The position numbers and the translations under genes were made by a program. Below are positions 9,367 through 19,543 of a stretch of DNA of 64,000 nucleotides, piece after piece. The notes beneath the pieces were generated by a model, which searched no databases, was not told the DNA's origin, and worked only from the letters and a program-made list of their open reading frames with translations. Where the stretch lies: the NCBI RefSeq assembly GCF_002407205.1, contig NZ_CP023548.1:1078501-1142500 (forward strand). Direction: 5' to 3'. Every line of letters begins with the position of its first letter. Position 1 is the stretch's first letter. Source of the stretch: Rhodobacter sp. CZR27. GTDB lineage: Bacteria > Pseudomonadota > Alphaproteobacteria > Rhodobacterales > Rhodobacteraceae.

Positions 9367-11025
9367 ATGACAGAACGCTTCCGCCTCACCCTCGCGCAGT
9401 TGAACCCCACGGTCGGAGACCTTGCGGGCAACGCGGCGCTGGCGCGGGGGGCGTGGCAGGCGGCGCGCGAGGCCGGCTCGCGGATGGTGGCGCTGACCGA
9501 GATGTTCCTGACCGGCTACCAGACGCAGGATCTGGTCATGCACCCGGCCTTCCTGCGCGACACGATGGCGACCATCGAGCGGCTTGCGGCCGACTGCGCC
9601 GACGGTCCCGCCATCGGCATCGGCGGCCCCTGCCTGCGGGAGGGGCGGCTGATGAACGCCTATTACGTGCTCGACGGCGGGCGCGTGACCGCGACCGTCT
9701 TCAAGCATCACCTGCCGAATGCCGAGGTCTTCGACGAGAAGCGCCTGTTCTCCTCGGGCGAGGTGCACGGCCCCTGCCGGGTCGGGCCGCTGCGCATCGG
9801 CATCCCGATCTGCGAGGACAGCTGGCACCCCGACGTCTGCGAGACGCTGGCCGAGACCGGTGCGGAGATCCTGCTGGTGCCGAACGGCTCGCCCTATCAC
9901 CGCGAGAAACTCGACGTGCGGGTGAACCTGATGGTCAGCCGGGTGATCGAGACCGGCCTGCCGCTCGTCTACCTGAACATGGTGGGCGGGCAGGACGATC
10001 AGGTGTTCGACGGCGCCTCCTTCGTGCTGAACCCCGGCGGCCGCCTGATGGCGCAACTTCCCGCCTTCGAGGAGGCGCTGGTCCACATCGACTTCACCGA
10101 AACGCCCGAGGGCTGGCGCGCAGGCCAGCAGGCGATCGTGGCGCAGCCCGACCTGTGGGAGGCCGACTATCACGCGATGGTTCTGTCCATGCGCGACTAC
10201 CTGCGGAAAAGCGGCTTCTCGCGCGTGGTGCTGGGCCTCTCGGGCGGCGTGGATTCCGCGCTGGTGGCGGCCATCGCGGTGGATGCGCTGGGGCCGGAGG
10301 CGGTGCGTTGCGTGATGCTGCCCTCGCGCTACACCTCGCGCGCCTCGCTCGAGGATGCGGCGGCGGTGGCACGCGCCCTTGGCTGCCGGCTGGACGAGGT
10401 GCCGATCACCGGCCCGCAGGAGGCGGTGGGCGAGGCGCTGGCGCCGCTGTTCGCGGGCACGGCACCGGGCATCACCGAGGAGAACATCCAGAGCCGGCTG
10501 CGCGGCCTTCTGCTCATGGCGCTGTCGAACAAGTTCGGCGAGATGCTGCTGACGACCGGCAACAAGTCCGAGGTCGCGGTGGGCTACTGCACGATCTACG
10601 GCGACATGAACGGCGGCTACAATCCGATCAAGGATCTCTACAAGACGCGGGTGTTCCAGACCTGCCGCTGGCGCAACACCCACCACCGGCCGTGGATGCT
10701 GGGGCCGGCGGGCGAGGTGATCCCGCCGCGGGTGATCGACAAGCCGCCCTCGGCCGAGCTGCGGCCGGACCAGAAGGACGAGGACAGCCTGCCGCCCTAC
10801 GGCACGCTCGACGCTATCCTTGAAGGGTTGGTCGACCGCGAGGACAGCCTGGCCGATCTGGTGGCCATGGGCTTCGATGCGGACACCGTCCGGAAGGTGG
10901 AGCGGCTGATCTTCCTCAGCGAATACAAGCGATTCCAGTCGGCGCCGGGCACGCGGCTCACTCGGCGGGCATTCTGGCTCGACCGGCGCTACCCGATCGT
11001 GAACCGCTGGCGCGACGGCGGCTGA
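9367..11025 (+). CDS. nadE: Glutamine-dependent NAD+ synthetase
   Basis: NadE makes NAD+ from deamido-NAD+, ATP and glutamine. The 552-residue product has two domains. The N-terminal nitrilase-type amidase (about 1-250) shows its Glu (ALTEMFLTGY), Lys (FDEKRLFSSGEV) and Cys (IPICEDSWH). The C-terminal synthetase (about 280-550) shows the ATP pyrophosphatase loop LGLSGGVDSALVA and TTGNKSEVAVGYCTIYGDMNGG. Length suits the two-domain bacterial form. An ATG immediately upstream (9364) is an alternative start. The gene is divergent from the MORN gene and monocistronic. Confidence 0.95.
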   Translation: MTERFRLTLAQLNPTVGDLAGNAALARGAWQAAREAGSRMVALTEMFLTGYQTQDLVMHPAFLRDTMATIERLAADCADGPAIGIGGPCLREGRLMNAYYVLDGGRVTATVFKHHLPNAEVFDEKRLFSSGEVHGPCRVGPLRIGIPICEDSWHPDVCETLAETGAEILLVPNGSPYHREKLDVRVNLMVSRVIETGLPLVYLNMVGGQDDQVFDGASFVLNPGGRLMAQLPAFEEALVHIDFTETPEGWRAGQQAIVAQPDLWEADYHAMVLSMRDYLRKSGFSRVVLGLSGGVDSALVAAIAVDALGPEAVRCVMLPSRYTSRASLEDAAAVARALGCRLDEVPITGPQEAVGEALAPLFAGTAPGITEENIQSRLRGLLLMALSNKFGEMLLTTGNKSEVAVGYCTIYGDMNGGYNPIKDLYKTRVFQTCRWRNTHHRPWMLGPAGEVIPPRVIDKPPSAELRPDQKDEDSLPPYGTLDAILEGLVDREDSLADLVAMGFDADTVRKVERLIFLSEYKRFQSAPGTRLTRRAFWLDRRYPIVNRWRDGG

Positions 11026-11130
11026 GGGCGCGACCCCTCTGGCCCTTCGCGTGATCGCGCCGAAGCGGCACTTGACTGTGTGAGCCGGGCGTGACGCAGC
11101 GCCGGACGTGCCGCCCGGCCTTTCCCGCCC

Positions 11131-11157
11131 GTGCCATTCGCGCTTCGTGAATGGCAC
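11131..11157. terminator. Hairpin between nadE and the pfkB-type gene
   Basis: A 9-bp stem (GTGCCATTC/GAATGGCAC) with loop GCGCTTCGT lies between two converging genes. A related GCGCTTCG loop with TTTC/GAAA-type arms is seen after pdxH near 20150. Confidence 0.6.
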
Positions 11158-11169
11158 CGGCGGGCCGGT

Positions 11170-12114
11170 TCAGATCGGCACGGCCGTGCAGGAGGGCAGG
11201 AGGGACTCGAAATCGTTGCGATGGCAGAGTTCCGTGGCTTCGGTCATCACCGCGGCCGCCGCCCCGGCCACGCCATGGGCAAGCGCGACCTCCGGCGGCT
11301 CTCCGCGCGCCATCGCCAGCACGAAGGCGCCCACGAAGGTGTCGCCAGCCCCTACGGCGCTGACCAGCGCCACCGGGGCTGAGCGCGAATGCCAGCGGCC
11401 GCGCGCATCGGCCAGAACCGAGCCGTCCGGGCCGCGGGCGATGATCACGCATTCCGCCACCCCGCGCGACACGAGATGCGAGGCAAAGTCGGCCGTTTCG
11501 GTCAGCCCCTCGAGCGGGTGACCGGCAAGGCTTGCCGCCTCGGTATCGTCCATGCGCAGGATGTCGAGATCGGGAACGCCTCCGGCCGCAAGATGCGCGA
11601 GCGGGGCGCCCGAGGTATCCACCAGAAGCTTCGCGCGCTGGCCAAGGAGGTTCGAGACCATGGCGGGAAAATCCGCCGGCACGCCCGGCGGCAGCGAACC
11701 CGACAGCACGACCATCCCGCCCTCGGGCACCGCCCTGTCGATCCGCGCCAGCGCCGCCTCGACCCGGGTGCGGCTCCAGGGTGCGCCGGGCAGCATGAAG
11801 CGGAACTGCTGCCCGGTCGAGGTTTCCGTCACCGTGAGACTTTCGCGCGTCTCGCCGGGGCCTGCGAAGGCCACCATCTCGATCCCCGCCGCCGCCACCA
11901 GCGCCGCGAGCCGCCCGCCGAGGTTGCCGCCCAGCGCCACGAAGGCGGTGCTCTGCCCGCCGAGAATGCGGATCGCGCGGCTGACGTTCAGCCCGCCGCC
12001 GCCGGGATCGACCCGCGGCTCGGTGCAGCGCAGCTTGATGCCCGGGCGAACCTCGGGGACATCCGCCGCAAGGTCGATCGCCGGGTTCAGCGTCAACGTC
12101 AGAATGGGGATCAT
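11170..12114 (-). CDS. pfkB: PfkB-family sugar kinase, 6-phosphofructokinase II-like
   Basis: The 314-residue product is a ribokinase-fold kinase. It shows the PfkB opening [16 protein letters not shown], the glycine-rich substrate loop [18 protein letters not shown], the segment [15 protein letters not shown], and the second signature with the catalytic Asp, [15 protein letters not shown]. The GGGG loop and the SGSLPPG-(11-20)-D-x-S-G pattern resemble E. coli Pfk-2 more than 1-phosphofructokinase, but 1-phosphofructokinase or tagatose-6-phosphate kinase cannot be ruled out. The start is the ATG at 12114, right before the conserved MIPILTL. There is no sugar transporter nearby. Confidence 0.8.
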   Translation of the reverse strand: MIPILTLTLNPAIDLAADVPEVRPGIKLRCTEPRVDPGGGGLNVSRAIRILGGQSTAFVALGGNLGGRLAALVAAAGIEMVAFAGPGETRESLTVTETSTGQQFRFMLPGAPWSRTRVEAALARIDRAVPEGGMVVLSGSLPPGVPADFPAMVSNLLGQRAKLLVDTSGAPLAHLAAGGVPDLDILRMDDTEAASLAGHPLEGLTETADFASHLVSRGVAECVIIARGPDGSVLADARGRWHSRSAPVALVSAVGAGDTFVGAFVLAMARGEPPEVALAHGVAGAAAAVMTEATELCHRNDFESLLPSCTAVPI

Positions 12115-12279
12115 GTGCCGGGTTCCCGTTTTCGGGCGAGAGTGCCAGAGGCGGCGGCACGGCACAATGCACCGCGCGGCCGGTTTCGTGCAGCGATGCA
12201 CAGCGCCGGCGCGCGGGCAGGGGATGGGCGGCGGCCGCCCCCGCGCTATCCTGATCCCCACCCATCCGAGGAGGCCCCC

Positions 12280-12873
12280 ATGACCGTCAAGCTTGCCGTC
12301 CTGTTCTACTCGACCTACGGCACCAATCACCGCATGGCCGAAATCGCCGCCGAGGCCGGGCGCGAGGCCGGCGCCGAGGTTCGACTGCTGAGGATCGCCG
12401 AAACCGCACCCGAGTCGGTGATCGCCGGGCAGGAGGCGTGGAAGGCGCAGGTCGAACGGGCCGGGCAGATCCCTGCTGCGACACCGGCTGACATGGAATG
12501 GGCCAACGCCTACCTGTTCTCGGCTCCCACGCGCTTCGGGCAGGCGCCCAGCCAGGTCCGCGCCTTCATCGACACGCTGGGCGGGCTCTGGTCGCAGGGC
12601 AAGCTGGCCGACAAGGCGGCGAGCGCCATGACCTCGGCGCAGAACGCGCATGGCGGGCAGGAGGCGACGATCCTCGGCCTTTACACCACCTTCCTGCATT
12701 GGGGGGCGGTGATCGTGGCCCCGGGCTACACGGACCCCGCGATCTACAGGACGGGCGGCAACCCCTACGGCTACAGCCACACGCAGGGCGCCGAATTCGA
12801 CGAGGCCGCCCGGGCCTCGATCTCGCATCAGGCCGCGCGGCTGGTCGCGATGGCCGGCCGACTGTCCGCCTAG
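12280..12873 (+). CDS. wrbA: NAD(P)H:quinone oxidoreductase, WrbA family flavodoxin-like protein
   Basis: WrbA enzymes use FMN to reduce quinones by two electrons and protect against oxidative stress. The 197-residue product has the flavodoxin phosphate loop [13 protein letters not shown], the mid-region [25 protein letters not shown], and the signature [16 protein letters not shown] followed by [11 protein letters not shown], as in the family. The ATG has GAGGAGG upstream. It converges on the next gene with a 4-base overlap of stop codons. Confidence 0.93.
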   Translation: MTVKLAVLFYSTYGTNHRMAEIAAEAGREAGAEVRLLRIAETAPESVIAGQEAWKAQVERAGQIPAATPADMEWANAYLFSAPTRFGQAPSQVRAFIDTLGGLWSQGKLADKAASAMTSAQNAHGGQEATILGLYTTFLHWGAVIVAPGYTDPAIYRTGGNPYGYSHTQGAEFDEAARASISHQAARLVAMAGRLSA

Positions 12874-13109
12874 TCGTCCTTGCCTGCCAGCCGGTAGCTG
12901 CCTTCCGGCAGGTTCAGCGCGGCAGCAAGGTCGCGCAGCTGCGCCATCGAGAGCGTGAGCCGGATCACCTCGTCCCGCCGCGGGTCGAGCTGTTCCAGGG
13001 TGACCGCATCCTCGAAGGCGCAGATCGTGACGTCTTCCTGCAGATGCGCGGCGCCCTCGTCGATGAGGGTGATGACGGTCGCGTCGAAGTCGTGCTCGAT
13101 GGTGAACAT
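12870..13109 (-). CDS. Small conserved-type hypothetical protein
   Basis: A 79-residue acidic protein (starts [19 protein letters not shown]) with no signal peptide or membrane segment and no domain I recognise. The composition and a predicted alternation of strands and one helix suggest a compact soluble fold. Its stop overlaps the wrbA stop by 4 bases, end to end. Codon use is like that of the neighbours, which supports it being real. Confidence 0.65.
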   Translation of the reverse strand: MFTIEHDFDATVITLIDEGAAHLQEDVTICAFEDAVTLEQLDPRRDEVIRLTLSMAQLRDLAAALNLPEGSYRLAGKDD

Positions 13110-13225
13110 GGGGCGATGCTAGGGCAGGCGGGGCGCAACCTCAAGGGCTGCACCTTTCCGTGACAGCCTCTTCCGCCTGCCATCCGTTCTGCTAAGGTTC
13201 GCCCGGGTTCAGGACGAGGTGAGGA

Positions 13226-13972
13226 ATGAGCCGGATCGGCAGTGCCGCCATCCTTCTTCTGCTGGCGGGCTGCGCCGCCCCACCGATGGAGCCGGTGGCG
13301 GGATATCCGGGCGCAGGCGTGCCCGTGATCGCGCCCGCGCCGGACCCCGGCCCGATCCGGAACGCGGCAGAGGCGCAATGGGCCTTTGCCGGCGTCGTCG
13401 CCCGTGTCGAGCCGGTGGCCGAGGGCATCTGCCGCGAGCGCACGCGCGGCGTGCCCTGCGATTTCCAGATCGTCGTGGACACGCGGCCCGGCGAGGATCC
13501 CAACGCCTTCCAGACGCTGGACGATCAGGGTAGGCCGGTTATCGGCCTGACGCTGGCTCTGCTGGCCGATGCGCGCAACGTGGACGAGCTGGCCTTCGTG
13601 GTCGGGCACGAGACGGCGCACCACATCCTTGGCCACATCCCCCGCCAGCGCGAGACGGCGATGACCGGCGCCGTGCTGGCCGGGGTGATCGCGCAGATGG
13701 GCGGTGCAAGCGTCGACACGATCCGCTCTGTCCAGCAGATGGGCGCAACCGTCGGGGCGCGCAGCTTCTCGAAGAACTTCGAACTCGAGGCCGATGGGCT
13801 CGGCACCGAGATCGCGATCCTGGCGGGCTATGACCCGGTGCATGGCGCGATGTTCTTCACGCGTCTGCCCGACCCGGGCGACACCTTCCTCGGCAGCCAC
13901 CCGCCCAATGCTCAGCGCATCGAGGTGGTGCGGCGGGCGGCCGAAGGCTTTGGCTACGTCAGCCGCTGGTAG
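13226..13972 (+). CDS. M48-family zinc metalloprotease, lipoprotein
   Basis: The 248-residue product starts with a lipoprotein signal (MSRIGSAAILLLLAGCAAP, lipobox LAGC). It carries the zinc protease motif VGHETAHHILGH (HExxH at about residues 129-133) and the third ligand in FELEADGLGTEI, the pattern of M48 peptidases of the BepA/LoiP type that work on outer-membrane proteins in the periplasm. SHPPNAQRIEVV near the end matches the M48 C-terminal HP element. It is probably an envelope quality-control protease; the substrate is unknown. Confidence 0.88.
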   Translation: MSRIGSAAILLLLAGCAAPPMEPVAGYPGAGVPVIAPAPDPGPIRNAAEAQWAFAGVVARVEPVAEGICRERTRGVPCDFQIVVDTRPGEDPNAFQTLDDQGRPVIGLTLALLADARNVDELAFVVGHETAHHILGHIPRQRETAMTGAVLAGVIAQMGGASVDTIRSVQQMGATVGARSFSKNFELEADGLGTEIAILAGYDPVHGAMFFTRLPDPGDTFLGSHPPNAQRIEVVRRAAEGFGYVSRW

Positions 13973-14045
13973 GCTTGATCTGCATCATGGCTCCCGGGCC
14001 TGCCGCGCAGGATGGTCGCCCCGGGACGTTCCTGAGGAGGATCGC

Positions 14046-14297
14046 ATGATCGGTTATGTCGAGGCGCCGAGGGCTTGGTCGCTGACCCGCGGCATGGCGC
14101 GGGTGGCGGGTGTGAACCTGACCGGCGCGGTGATCGAGGGCTGGCTCAGCCGGGCGGAACTGGCCGAGATGGTGGACCGCTGCCAGACCTGCACGGCTTC
14201 GGATGCCTGCACCGGCTGGCTGTCGCACTGCGCACGCTCGGCCACGCTGCCGGCGTTCTGCCGCAACAAGGCCGAGATCGAAGCGCTGGCGTCCTGA
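14046..14297 (+). CDS. DUF6455-like small cysteine-containing protein
   Basis: An 83-residue protein with a strong ribosome site (GAGGAG). The C-terminal half has four cysteines in CQTC, DACTGWLSHC and FCRN, a pattern I associate with the DUF6455 family of Rhodobacterales, possibly a metal or redox site. There is no signal peptide. It precedes a PRC-barrel gene that has its own stress-type promoter, so the two need not be co-transcribed. Function unknown. Confidence 0.7.
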   Translation: MIGYVEAPRAWSLTRGMARVAGVNLTGAVIEGWLSRAELAEMVDRCQTCTASDACTGWLSHCARSATLPAFCRNKAEIEALAS

Positions 14298-14318
14298 CCC
14301 CGGCCGGCCCGGTGGCGG

Positions 14319-14344
14319 GGAACAACGCCGCGGTGCGGATCGTT
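14319..14344 (+). promoter_or_regulatory. EcfG-type promoter, GGAAC-N17-CGTT, upstream of the PRC-barrel gene
   Basis: Exact GGAAC (14319-14323) and CGTT (14341-14344) with a 17-base spacer, 48 bases before the ATG at 14392. This is the consensus of alphaproteobacterial general-stress sigma factors. Confidence 0.65.
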
Positions 14345-14391
14345 TTCCTGCGGACGCGCCGTCTTGGCGCGGTTCAGCAGGAGGCATCGAC

Positions 14392-14754
14392 ATGACCCCG
14401 CACACAGCCACCGTCTCGAGCAGCATGGTCTCGAGTTCCGATGTCAACGGCACCGCCGTCTACAGCCCGGCGGGCGATCATCTGGGACACATCGACCACC
14501 TGATGATCGACAAGCAGTCCGGCCTGATCGCCTATGCCGTGATGGGATTCGGAGGGTTCCTCGGCATGGGTGAGGATCACCATCCGATTCCGTGGAAGAA
14601 GCTCAGCTACGATCCAGCCCTGGGCGGATTCGTGACCGACATCACGCGCGAGCAACTGGAAGGCGCACCGCCCCGCGGCGACGACTGGCGCGACGACCGG
14701 GCGTGGAGCGCGGCGACCTACAACTATTACGGCATCCCGCCCTACTGGATCTGA
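14392..14754 (+). CDS. PRC-barrel domain protein
   Basis: A 120-residue protein whose centre is a PRC-barrel: VNGTAVYSPAGDHLGHIDHL followed by MIDKQSGLIAYAVMGFGGFLGMGEDHHPIPW. PRC-barrel proteins are small adaptor-like proteins linked to photosynthetic reaction centres, RNA processing and, in many alphaproteobacteria, stress. The C terminus is rich in Trp and Tyr. An exact stress-type promoter lies just upstream, suggesting induction in stress or stationary phase. The role is not otherwise defined. Confidence 0.85.
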   Translation: MTPHTATVSSSMVSSSDVNGTAVYSPAGDHLGHIDHLMIDKQSGLIAYAVMGFGGFLGMGEDHHPIPWKKLSYDPALGGFVTDITREQLEGAPPRGDDWRDDRAWSAATYNYYGIPPYWI

Positions 14755-14766
14755 GGCGGCCAGCCC

Positions 14767-16125
14767 TCAGACGGGCCTGCCCCACAGGTCGTATTCGCCC
14801 GCTTCCTCGACCTCGACCGTCAGGATGTCACCGGGGGCGAGGCCTTCGAAACCGTTGTCGATGAACAGGTTGCCGTCGATCTCGGGGGCGTCCGCCTTCG
14901 TGCGGCAGGTGGCGCCCTCGGCGTCCACCTCGTCCACGATGACCTCGAGCCGGTGGCCCACCTTGGCCGCCAGCTTCGCCTCGGAAATCGCCTGCGCCTT
15001 CTGCATGAAGCGGTCCCAACGGTCCTGCTTCACCTCGTCGGGCAGGTGGTCGGGCAGCGCGTTGGAGCGCGCACCCGCGACATTCTCATACTGGAAGCAA
15101 CCCACGCGGTCGAGCTGCGCCTCGTCGAGCCAGTCGAGCAGGGTCTGGAACTCGGCCTCGGTCTCGCCGGGATAGCCTACGATGAAAGTCGAGCGCAGCG
15201 TGATGTCGGGGCAGTCGCGCCGCCACGCGGCGATCTCGTCCAGCGTGCGGGCTGCCGCGGCCGGGCGCGCCATGCGTTTCAGCACGTCCGGGTGGGCGTG
15301 CTGGAACGGGATGTCGAGGTAGGGCAGGATCAGCCCCTCGGCCATCAGCGGGATCAGCTCGCGCACATGGGGGTAGGGATAGACATAGTGCATCCGGACC
15401 CAGGCGCCGAGCTGCCCCAGTTCGCGCGCCAGAGGCAGGATCGGAAACCGCGTCTCGCCCTTCCAGTCGGTGCCATAGGCGCTGGTGTCCTGGCTGATGA
15501 CCAGAAGCTCGCGCACCCCGGCCTCGACCAGCTTCTCGGCCTCGCGCAGGACCGCGCGTTCCGGGCGGCTGACAAGCTTTCCGCGCATGTCGGGGATGAT
15601 GCAGAACCGGCAGGCGTGGTTGCAGCCCTCGGAGATCTTGAGATAGCTGAAATGGCGCGGCGTGAGGCGAACGCCGGTGGCCGGCAGCAGGTCCACGAAC
15701 GGATCGGGCGAGGGCGGCACCGCCGCGTGCACCGCGTCCAGAACCTGCTCGTACTGATGCGGGCCGGTCACAGCCAGCACCTTCGGATGCGCCCCTGTGA
15801 TATAGTCGGGCTCGACCCCGAGGCAGCCGGTCACGATCACGCGACCGTTCTCGCGCAAAGCCTCGCCGATCGCGTCGAGGCTTTCGGCCTTCGCGCTGTC
15901 GAGGAACCCGCAGGTGTTCACGATCACCGCATCCGCGCCGGAATAGTCCGGCGAGATCGCATAGCCCTCGGCGCGGAGCCGGGTCAGGATGCGCTCGCTG
16001 TCCACCAGCGCCTTGGGGCAGCCGAGCGAGACCATGCCGATGGTCGGCTGACCCTCGCGGCGCGGGCTGTCGATCACCAGGCGGGGCGCGAGGTCGGGGC
16101 GGAGGTTGGGCGGGTTCTGCGACAT
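14767..16125 (-). CDS. rimO: Ribosomal protein S12 methylthiotransferase RimO
   Basis: RimO adds a methylthio group to an Asp of ribosomal protein S12. The 452-residue product has the UPF0004 domain with three cluster cysteines ([34 protein letters not shown]), the radical-SAM motif CNHACRFC at about residue 150, and a C-terminal TRAM domain. [10 protein letters not shown] and the S12-type spacing separate RimO from MiaB. The ATG at 16125 begins MSQNPPN; a further upstream start in the same frame would add a short unrelated tail. Confidence 0.95.
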   Translation of the reverse strand: MSQNPPNLRPDLAPRLVIDSPRREGQPTIGMVSLGCPKALVDSERILTRLRAEGYAISPDYSGADAVIVNTCGFLDSAKAESLDAIGEALRENGRVIVTGCLGVEPDYITGAHPKVLAVTGPHQYEQVLDAVHAAVPPSPDPFVDLLPATGVRLTPRHFSYLKISEGCNHACRFCIIPDMRGKLVSRPERAVLREAEKLVEAGVRELLVISQDTSAYGTDWKGETRFPILPLARELGQLGAWVRMHYVYPYPHVRELIPLMAEGLILPYLDIPFQHAHPDVLKRMARPAAAARTLDEIAAWRRDCPDITLRSTFIVGYPGETEAEFQTLLDWLDEAQLDRVGCFQYENVAGARSNALPDHLPDEVKQDRWDRFMQKAQAISEAKLAAKVGHRLEVIVDEVDAEGATCRTKADAPEIDGNLFIDNGFEGLAPGDILTVEVEEAGEYDLWGRPV

Positions 16126-16210
16126 CGCGCCGATATAGCGAACGGACGGGCGTGGGAAAAGGCCCCGCATCCGCCGGGGCGGTAAATGGCAGAAGCAGGG
16201 GCAGGCGCGG

Positions 16211-17389
16211 TCAGCGCGCCAGCGCGGCCAGACGGGCGAAGAGCTCCGCGATGCCGGCGGTGTCGATGTTGGCGAAGGCGATGCGCAGCTGGCGCCGGCC
16301 CTCCTCGGAGCCTTCGGGCTGGAACATCGTGCCCGGCAGCATCAGCACGCCCGCCTCATGCACCAGACGTTTCGCAAGCGCGTCGGAGGGGGTCGCAAAG
16401 GGATGCTCCACATAAGCGAAATAGGCGCCGCAGCCGAGCAGCTGCCAGCCCTGCAGCGCCGAGAAGCCGCCCGTCACCGCGGTGCGCCGCGCCAGGACCT
16501 CGGCCCGTTCGCCCGCCACCCATTGCGCAAGGTTCCGCATGCCCCAGAGCGCGCCGATCTGGCCAAGCTGGCTCGGGCAGATCGCCACCGTGTCGAGGAA
16601 CTTCTCGACCTCCGCCAGCCGTGGCGCTGCTGCGACGATGGCGCCGACGCGGTGTCCGGTCAGCCGATAGGCCTTGGAGAAGGAGTAGAGATGCACGAGC
16701 ACCTCGCTCCACTCCGGGTCGGCGAACAGCTCGTGCGGTGCGCCGCTGCGGCTGTCGAAGTCGCGGTAGGTCTCGTCCACGATCAGCGCGAGGCCGCGCT
16801 CGCGGCAGAGGTCGCGGAACGCTGCCAGCGTCGCCGCCGGATATTCGACGCCCCCAGGGTTGTTCGGCGTCACGAGGACGATGGCGCGGGTGCGCGGCGT
16901 CACGAGAGCCGCGGCGCGTTCGGCGTCCGGGATGAGCATCGGACCCGTCGGCAGCGGAACGGCGGCCACCCCTTGCATGTCGAGCCACATCTTGTGGTTG
17001 AAATACCACGGCGTGGGCAGGATCACCTCGTCGCCCGGTCCGGCGATGGTCGCCATGATCGCGCAGAACGCCTGGTTGCAGCCCTGGGTGATGGCGACCT
17101 GCGACGGCTCGATCCTGCCGGCATAGGCCTGCGACCATTGCCCCGCAATCTCCTCGCGCAGCGCGGGCAGCCCCAGCACCGCCCCGTAGCGATGCGCCTG
17201 CGGATCGTTCAGCGCGGCCTCGGCCAGCGCCTCGCGCAGGGCCCGCGGCGGCGGATCGACCGGCGCGGCCTGGCTCACGTTGATCAGCGGGCGGTCGTGC
17301 GGGAAGGTCACGCCCTCGATCCAGCGCCGCGCCTCCATCACGGGGGGCGGGAAGGTGGCGGCCATCGCGGGGTTCAGCGGCAGGGTCAT
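16211..17389 (-). CDS. Class I/II PLP-dependent aminotransferase
   Basis: A 392-residue fold-type I aminotransferase. It shows [15 protein letters not shown] (PLP phosphate side), [12 protein letters not shown], the cofactor Asp in [12 protein letters not shown], and the Schiff-base Lys in [15 protein letters not shown]. Substrate is not clear: the family contains aspartate, aromatic and N-succinyl-diaminopimelate aminotransferases. The ATG at 17389 has GGAG upstream and lies 38 bases after the gpt stop, so it may be the last gene of the fabI-lysE-gpt run on this strand. Confidence 0.85.
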   Translation of the reverse strand: MTLPLNPAMAATFPPPVMEARRWIEGVTFPHDRPLINVSQAAPVDPPPRALREALAEAALNDPQAHRYGAVLGLPALREEIAGQWSQAYAGRIEPSQVAITQGCNQAFCAIMATIAGPGDEVILPTPWYFNHKMWLDMQGVAAVPLPTGPMLIPDAERAAALVTPRTRAIVLVTPNNPGGVEYPAATLAAFRDLCRERGLALIVDETYRDFDSRSGAPHELFADPEWSEVLVHLYSFSKAYRLTGHRVGAIVAAAPRLAEVEKFLDTVAICPSQLGQIGALWGMRNLAQWVAGERAEVLARRTAVTGGFSALQGWQLLGCGAYFAYVEHPFATPSDALAKRLVHEAGVLMLPGTMFQPEGSEEGRRQLRIAFANIDTAGIAELFARLAALAR

Positions 17390-17427
17390 CGGCAACTCCG
17401 TCCGGGCGCGGGCCCTTGCAGGCGGGA

Positions 17428-17931
17428 TCAGTCGCGGCCGCGATACGGCTCGACGTATTGCAGCGCCATGTCCCAGGGGAAGAAGATCCAGGTGTCCTGG
17501 CTCACCTCGGTGATGTAGGTGTCCACCATCGGCTTGCCCGAGGGCTTGGCATAGACGGTGGCGAAATGCGCCTTGGGGTAAAGCCTGCGCACCAGCTCCA
17601 GAGTCTTGCCGCTGTCGACGAGGTCATCGACGACAAGAATCCCGGTGCCGTCGCCCATCAGATCGGCCTGCGGCGCCTTGATGACCTGCGGCTGGGTCTG
17701 CGACTGGTGGTTGTAGCTTTTCACGCTGATCGTATCGACCACGCGGATGTCGAGCTCGCGGCTGACGATCATCGCCGGCACCAGCCCCCCACGGGTGATT
17801 CCCACCACCGCGCGCCACGAGCCGTTGTCGGGGCCACGGCCGTCCAGCCGCCACGCCAGCGCCCGCCCATCGCGGTGGATCTGGTCCCAGCTGACGTGGA
17901 AGCCTTTCTCGTGCGGAAGGCGCTCTCTCAT
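17428..17931 (-). CDS. gpt: Xanthine-guanine phosphoribosyltransferase
   Basis: Gpt salvages xanthine and guanine with PRPP. The 167-residue product has the PRPP-binding motif [17 protein letters not shown] at about residues 98-114, the PPi loop region [17 protein letters not shown] and the C-terminal WIFFPWD that stacks on the purine. The length suits gpt. It sits in a same-strand run after fabI and the LysE-type exporter, with a 9-base gap. Confidence 0.93.
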   Translation of the reverse strand: MRERLPHEKGFHVSWDQIHRDGRALAWRLDGRGPDNGSWRAVVGITRGGLVPAMIVSRELDIRVVDTISVKSYNHQSQTQPQVIKAPQADLMGDGTGILVVDDLVDSGKTLELVRRLYPKAHFATVYAKPSGKPMVDTYITEVSQDTWIFFPWDMALQYVEPYRGRD

Positions 17932-17940
17932 GGTGGTCTC

Positions 17941-18552
17941 CTAGAACGCGGCGAGCTTCAGCCCCAAGGCACCCAGCAGCCCGCCGAAGCTGCGGTCGAT
18001 GACGGATTTGAGGCTGATATATCCGCTGCGCGCCCGCTCAAAGGAGAAAACGCGGGCGACGATCAGGTTCCAGGCCAGCTCGTTGACGAAGATCGCGACA
18101 AGCATCAGCGCGACGGCCCAGCCCGGCGCTTCGGGCGGGATGGTACCGACGAAGACCGCCGAGAAGAAGAGGGCGGCCTTGGGATTGGCGTATTGCACCA
18201 GCAGGCCGCGCAGGAAGGCAGAGGCCGCGCTGCGCGGCGCCTGCGGCCCGGTCCCGAGGTCGAACGGCCGGTCCGCATCGCGCCACATGTGGATCGCCAC
18301 CCAGATCAGGTAGAGCGCGCCGACGATCTTGAGCGTCGCGAGAAGCGCCGGGGCCAGTTCGAACAGGAGCGCCAGCCCCGAGAGGGCCGCTGCCGCCCAG
18401 GTGAGCGCGCCTGCGGCGATCCCGACCGACAGGGGCACTCCGGCCCGCAGCCCCTCGGTCATGCCCACGCGCGCGGTCATGAGCGTCGCGGGGCCGGGGC
18501 TCATGGCGGCAAGCAGGTGGATGAACCAGGCGGCCGCGAAGGCGGCGAGCAC
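17941..18552 (-). CDS. LysE/RhtB-family amino acid exporter
   Basis: A 203-residue membrane protein with six likely transmembrane segments. The LysE family start is clear (FIHLLAAMSPGPATLMTARVGMTEGLRAG), as is the mid-protein LVQYANPKAALFFSAVF. The substrate cannot be told from sequence; family members export Lys, Thr, homoserine or other metabolites. Its start is 1 base past the fabI stop, so the two genes are almost certainly co-transcribed. Confidence 0.9.
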   Translation of the reverse strand: MLAAFAAAWFIHLLAAMSPGPATLMTARVGMTEGLRAGVPLSVGIAAGALTWAAAALSGLALLFELAPALLATLKIVGALYLIWVAIHMWRDADRPFDLGTGPQAPRSAASAFLRGLLVQYANPKAALFFSAVFVGTIPPEAPGWAVALMLVAIFVNELAWNLIVARVFSFERARSGYISLKSVIDRSFGGLLGALGLKLAAF

Positions 18553-18553
18553 C

Positions 18554-19378
18554 TCAGCCGTCCTTGCGGCCGGTCACGGCGTCGATGTCGGGCGCGTCCA
18601 CCGCCTTCATGCCCACGACGTGATAGCCGGCATCGACATGCAGCACCTCGCCGGTGGTGCCCGAGCCCAGATCCGACAGCAGGTAGAGCGCGGCCTTGCC
18701 CACCTCCTCCTGCGTCACGTTCCGGCGCAGCGGCGAGTTCAGCTCGTTCCACTTCATGATGTAGCGGAAATCGCCGATGCCCGAGGCCGCCAGCGTCTTG
18801 ATCGGACCGGCCGAGATCGCGTTCACGCGGATGCCGTCCTTGCCCAGGTCCTCGGCGATATACTGGACCGAGGTTTCCAGCGCCGCCTTGGCGAGGCCCA
18901 TGACGTTGTAGTGCGGCATCACCTTCTCGGCGCCGTAGTAGGACAGCGTGAGCAGGCTGCCGCCCTCCGGCATCATGGCCGCGGCGCGCTGGCAGACCGC
19001 GGTGAAGGAATAGACCGAGATGTCCATCGTCATGCGGAAGTTCGCAGCCGAGGTGTCGACGTAGCGGCCGCGCAGCTCGGTCTTGTCCGAGAAGCCGATG
19101 GCATGGACCACGAAGTCCAGCGTGCCCCAGACCTCCTTCAGCCGGTCGAACAGCCGGTCGAGCGAGCCTTCGTCGGCGACGTCGCACTCCACCATCTCGG
19201 TCGCCCCGATCGAGGCCGCGAGCGGTTCGACCCGCTTCTTCAGCGCCTCGCCCTGGTAGGAGAAGGCCAGCGTCGCGCCGTGGTCGGCGCAGCATTTCGC
19301 GATGCCCCAGGCGATGGACTTGTCATTCGCGAGTCCCATGATGAGGCCGCGCTTGCCTGCCAGCAGTCCGTTCGCCAT
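18554..19378 (-). CDS. fabI: Enoyl-[acyl-carrier-protein] reductase FabI
   Basis: FabI performs the last, NADH-dependent step of each fatty acid elongation round. The 274-residue product has the FabI cofactor motif GLANDKSIAWGIAKCC, then SYQGEALKKRVEPLA, and the catalytic Tyr-x6-Tyr-x6-Lys arrangement in LTLSYYGAEKVMPHYNVMG followed by LAKAAL. The ATG at 19378 has GAGGGACAG upstream; a much longer frame upstream is not coding. The gene heads a run with lysE and gpt. The pdxH gene is divergent, about 165 bp away. Confidence 0.96.
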   Translation of the reverse strand: MANGLLAGKRGLIMGLANDKSIAWGIAKCCADHGATLAFSYQGEALKKRVEPLAASIGATEMVECDVADEGSLDRLFDRLKEVWGTLDFVVHAIGFSDKTELRGRYVDTSAANFRMTMDISVYSFTAVCQRAAAMMPEGGSLLTLSYYGAEKVMPHYNVMGLAKAALETSVQYIAEDLGKDGIRVNAISAGPIKTLAASGIGDFRYIMKWNELNSPLRRNVTQEEVGKAALYLLSDLGSGTTGEVLHVDAGYHVVGMKAVDAPDIDAVTGRKDG

Positions 19379-19543
19379 CGGCTGTCCCTCGTTATTGTCT
19401 CCGTGGTGTGCGCGAGGTTTAGGGCATCGGCGGGCATGCATCAAGTGCGGCAGGATGCGGCGGATATTGCCGACCCCGGCGCACGGCACTAGGGTCGGCC
19501 GACGCAGGTGGCGGAGCGGCCACGCAAGCCCGGGGGAGGCGGC